From Chloroflexota bacterium (GTDB taxonomy: Bacteria; Chloroflexota; Anaerolineae; Anaerolineales; UBA4823): a DNA stretch of 6,406 nt. Under the pieces are notes generated by a model. That model was not told where the DNA came from. It saw nothing but the letters and a program-made list of their open reading frames with translations, and searched no databases. Where the stretch lies: positions 1 through 6,406 of the forward strand of contig JAJZSS010000063.1 in the NCBI GenBank assembly GCA_021849525.1. Reading direction: 5' to 3'. How positions within the stretch are numbered: the stretch's first letter is position 1; each line of letters begins with the position of its first letter. Positions 5,729 to 6,406 of the stretch are shown piece after piece. The position numbers were made by a program, and so were the translations under genes.

Positions 5729-6406
5729 TCAGCGGCGCAAATCCATGCGCTGCCGGCGGGATTGCTCGACCAGGCGCTGGATATCGATGGCAGATAAGTC
5801 GAGAGCCTGGCGGGCCGGGCCGAAGGTCACCTGGCGATAATCCAGTGAGACGCCGTAACCGCCATCCGGTCCGTAAATCCATACTTCCCAGAAGTAAGGA
5901 GCGCCGGACACAAAAGGTGCAGGGATGTTATTGATATTATCTACTGGCAGGCTGTTGAGCGTGTACTGGCCCACGTAAGTCAGCGGAGGGCTGGCAAACC
6001 AGGGGTTGAAATCCGCCAGGTCGTAGACATTGAACTCATAATTATCGCTGATTACCGCAGGGCGCGGCTGCCAGGTGAAGGTCGCCGGGAAATTTACGGC
6101 TGCGGCATCCTGGGGACTCAGCAAGGTGACATCGGCGATATCAAAGGGGGCGTTGATCACAGCCCCTCTGACCCCCGACCAGGTGCGCGGGGTGTTCCAG
6201 GCCCATAAGTAGTTTTCATTCAGGCTATTGTTCTGGAACTGGACATAATACGACTCACCGTTTGCCAGGGCTTGCGGGTTGTTGAAGCGATAGCTGCCGG
6301 AGGAATCGGTGGTCGTGCTGGCTACCTGAGTCAGAACATGCTCACCATCTTCCTTCTGCAGGGTAAGGGTGATGCCGGAGATCGGGCTGCCATTGTAGTA
6401 CACACT
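5729..6406 (-). CDS. Secreted-type multi-domain beta-sandwich protein, C-terminal part (runs off the right edge)
   Basis: The frame is open from the right edge (first full codon AGT, then GTG) to the TGA at 5731-5729. This gives 225 residues of what is probably a longer protein; the GTG at 6403 is more likely an internal valine than a start. The first module (VYYNGSPISGITLTL, then TDSSGSYRF) has the look of a carboxypeptidase-regulatory/Cna-B-like repeat. A second, about residues 90-195 of the visible part, is fibronectin/Ig-like: it opens VTLLSPQDAAAVNFPATFTW, ends FWEVWIYGPDGGYGVSLDYRQVTF, and is rich in aromatic residues. Such modules are typical of cell-surface or exported proteins that bind carbohydrate or protein. 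The C-terminus (about the last 30 residues) is a charged, arginine-rich tail with no membrane anchor or LPXTG motif. No enzymatic motif is visible. Signal peptide and any catalytic part would lie beyond the window. Confidence 0.8.
   Translation of the reverse strand, partial: SVYYNGSPISGITLTLQKEDGEHVLTQVASTTTDSSGSYRFNNPQALANGESYYVQFQNNSLNENYLWAWNTPRTWSGVRGAVINAPFDIADVTLLSPQDAAAVNFPATFTWQPRPAVISDNYEFNVYDLADFNPWFASPPLTYVGQYTLNSLPVDNINNIPAPFVSGAPYFWEVWIYGPDGGYGVSLDYRQVTFGPARQALDLSAIDIQRLVEQSRRQRMDLRR

Overview
The window looks like chromosomal DNA from a moderately GC-rich bacterium, most likely a member of the Chloroflexota (Anaerolineae-like). That assignment rests on the overall style of the proteins and on the enlarged PhnE-type permease, not on a marker gene, so it is tentative. 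I see no rRNA, tRNA, CRISPR array, insertion sequence or phage gene. Coding density is high.

Left arm (1-1890, minus strand): folC (bifunctional dihydrofolate/folylpolyglutamate synthase) is followed 43 bp later by the start of a Lon-type protease gene that runs off the left edge. The two probably share a transcript. The divergent intergenic region 1891-2060 holds a good sigma-70-type promoter for the right-hand operon, with an imperfect dyad just downstream that may be an operator.

Centre (2061-5248, plus strand): a tight three-gene unit encodes a PhnC-type ATPase, a greatly enlarged PhnE-type permease (601 residues, against roughly 260-290 usual) and a small HD-superfamily hydrolase. Gaps are 9 and 10 bp, and the unit ends at a strong intrinsic terminator. 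The PhnCE pair points to ATP-driven import of a phosphonate, phosphite or other phosphorus oxyanion. No PhnD-type binding protein is encoded in the window. The permease carries two insertions: an extracytoplasmic region with an Ig-like look, and about 225 residues with six predicted extra membrane helices in the middle of the permease fold. This is the most unusual feature of the window.

Right arm (5270-6406, minus strand, convergent with the phn unit): the C-terminal part of a secreted-type protein made of beta-sandwich modules, then a small lipoprotein gene with its own perfect -10 box and strong Shine-Dalgarno. The lipoprotein's C-terminal part resembles the FtsH extracytoplasmic domain. 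Both products act outside the cytoplasm and their functions are unknown.

I did not find an obvious new defence or mobile system. The points that merit a second look are the PhnE architecture, the missing binding protein, the HD hydrolase in the operon and the small regulatory dyads.
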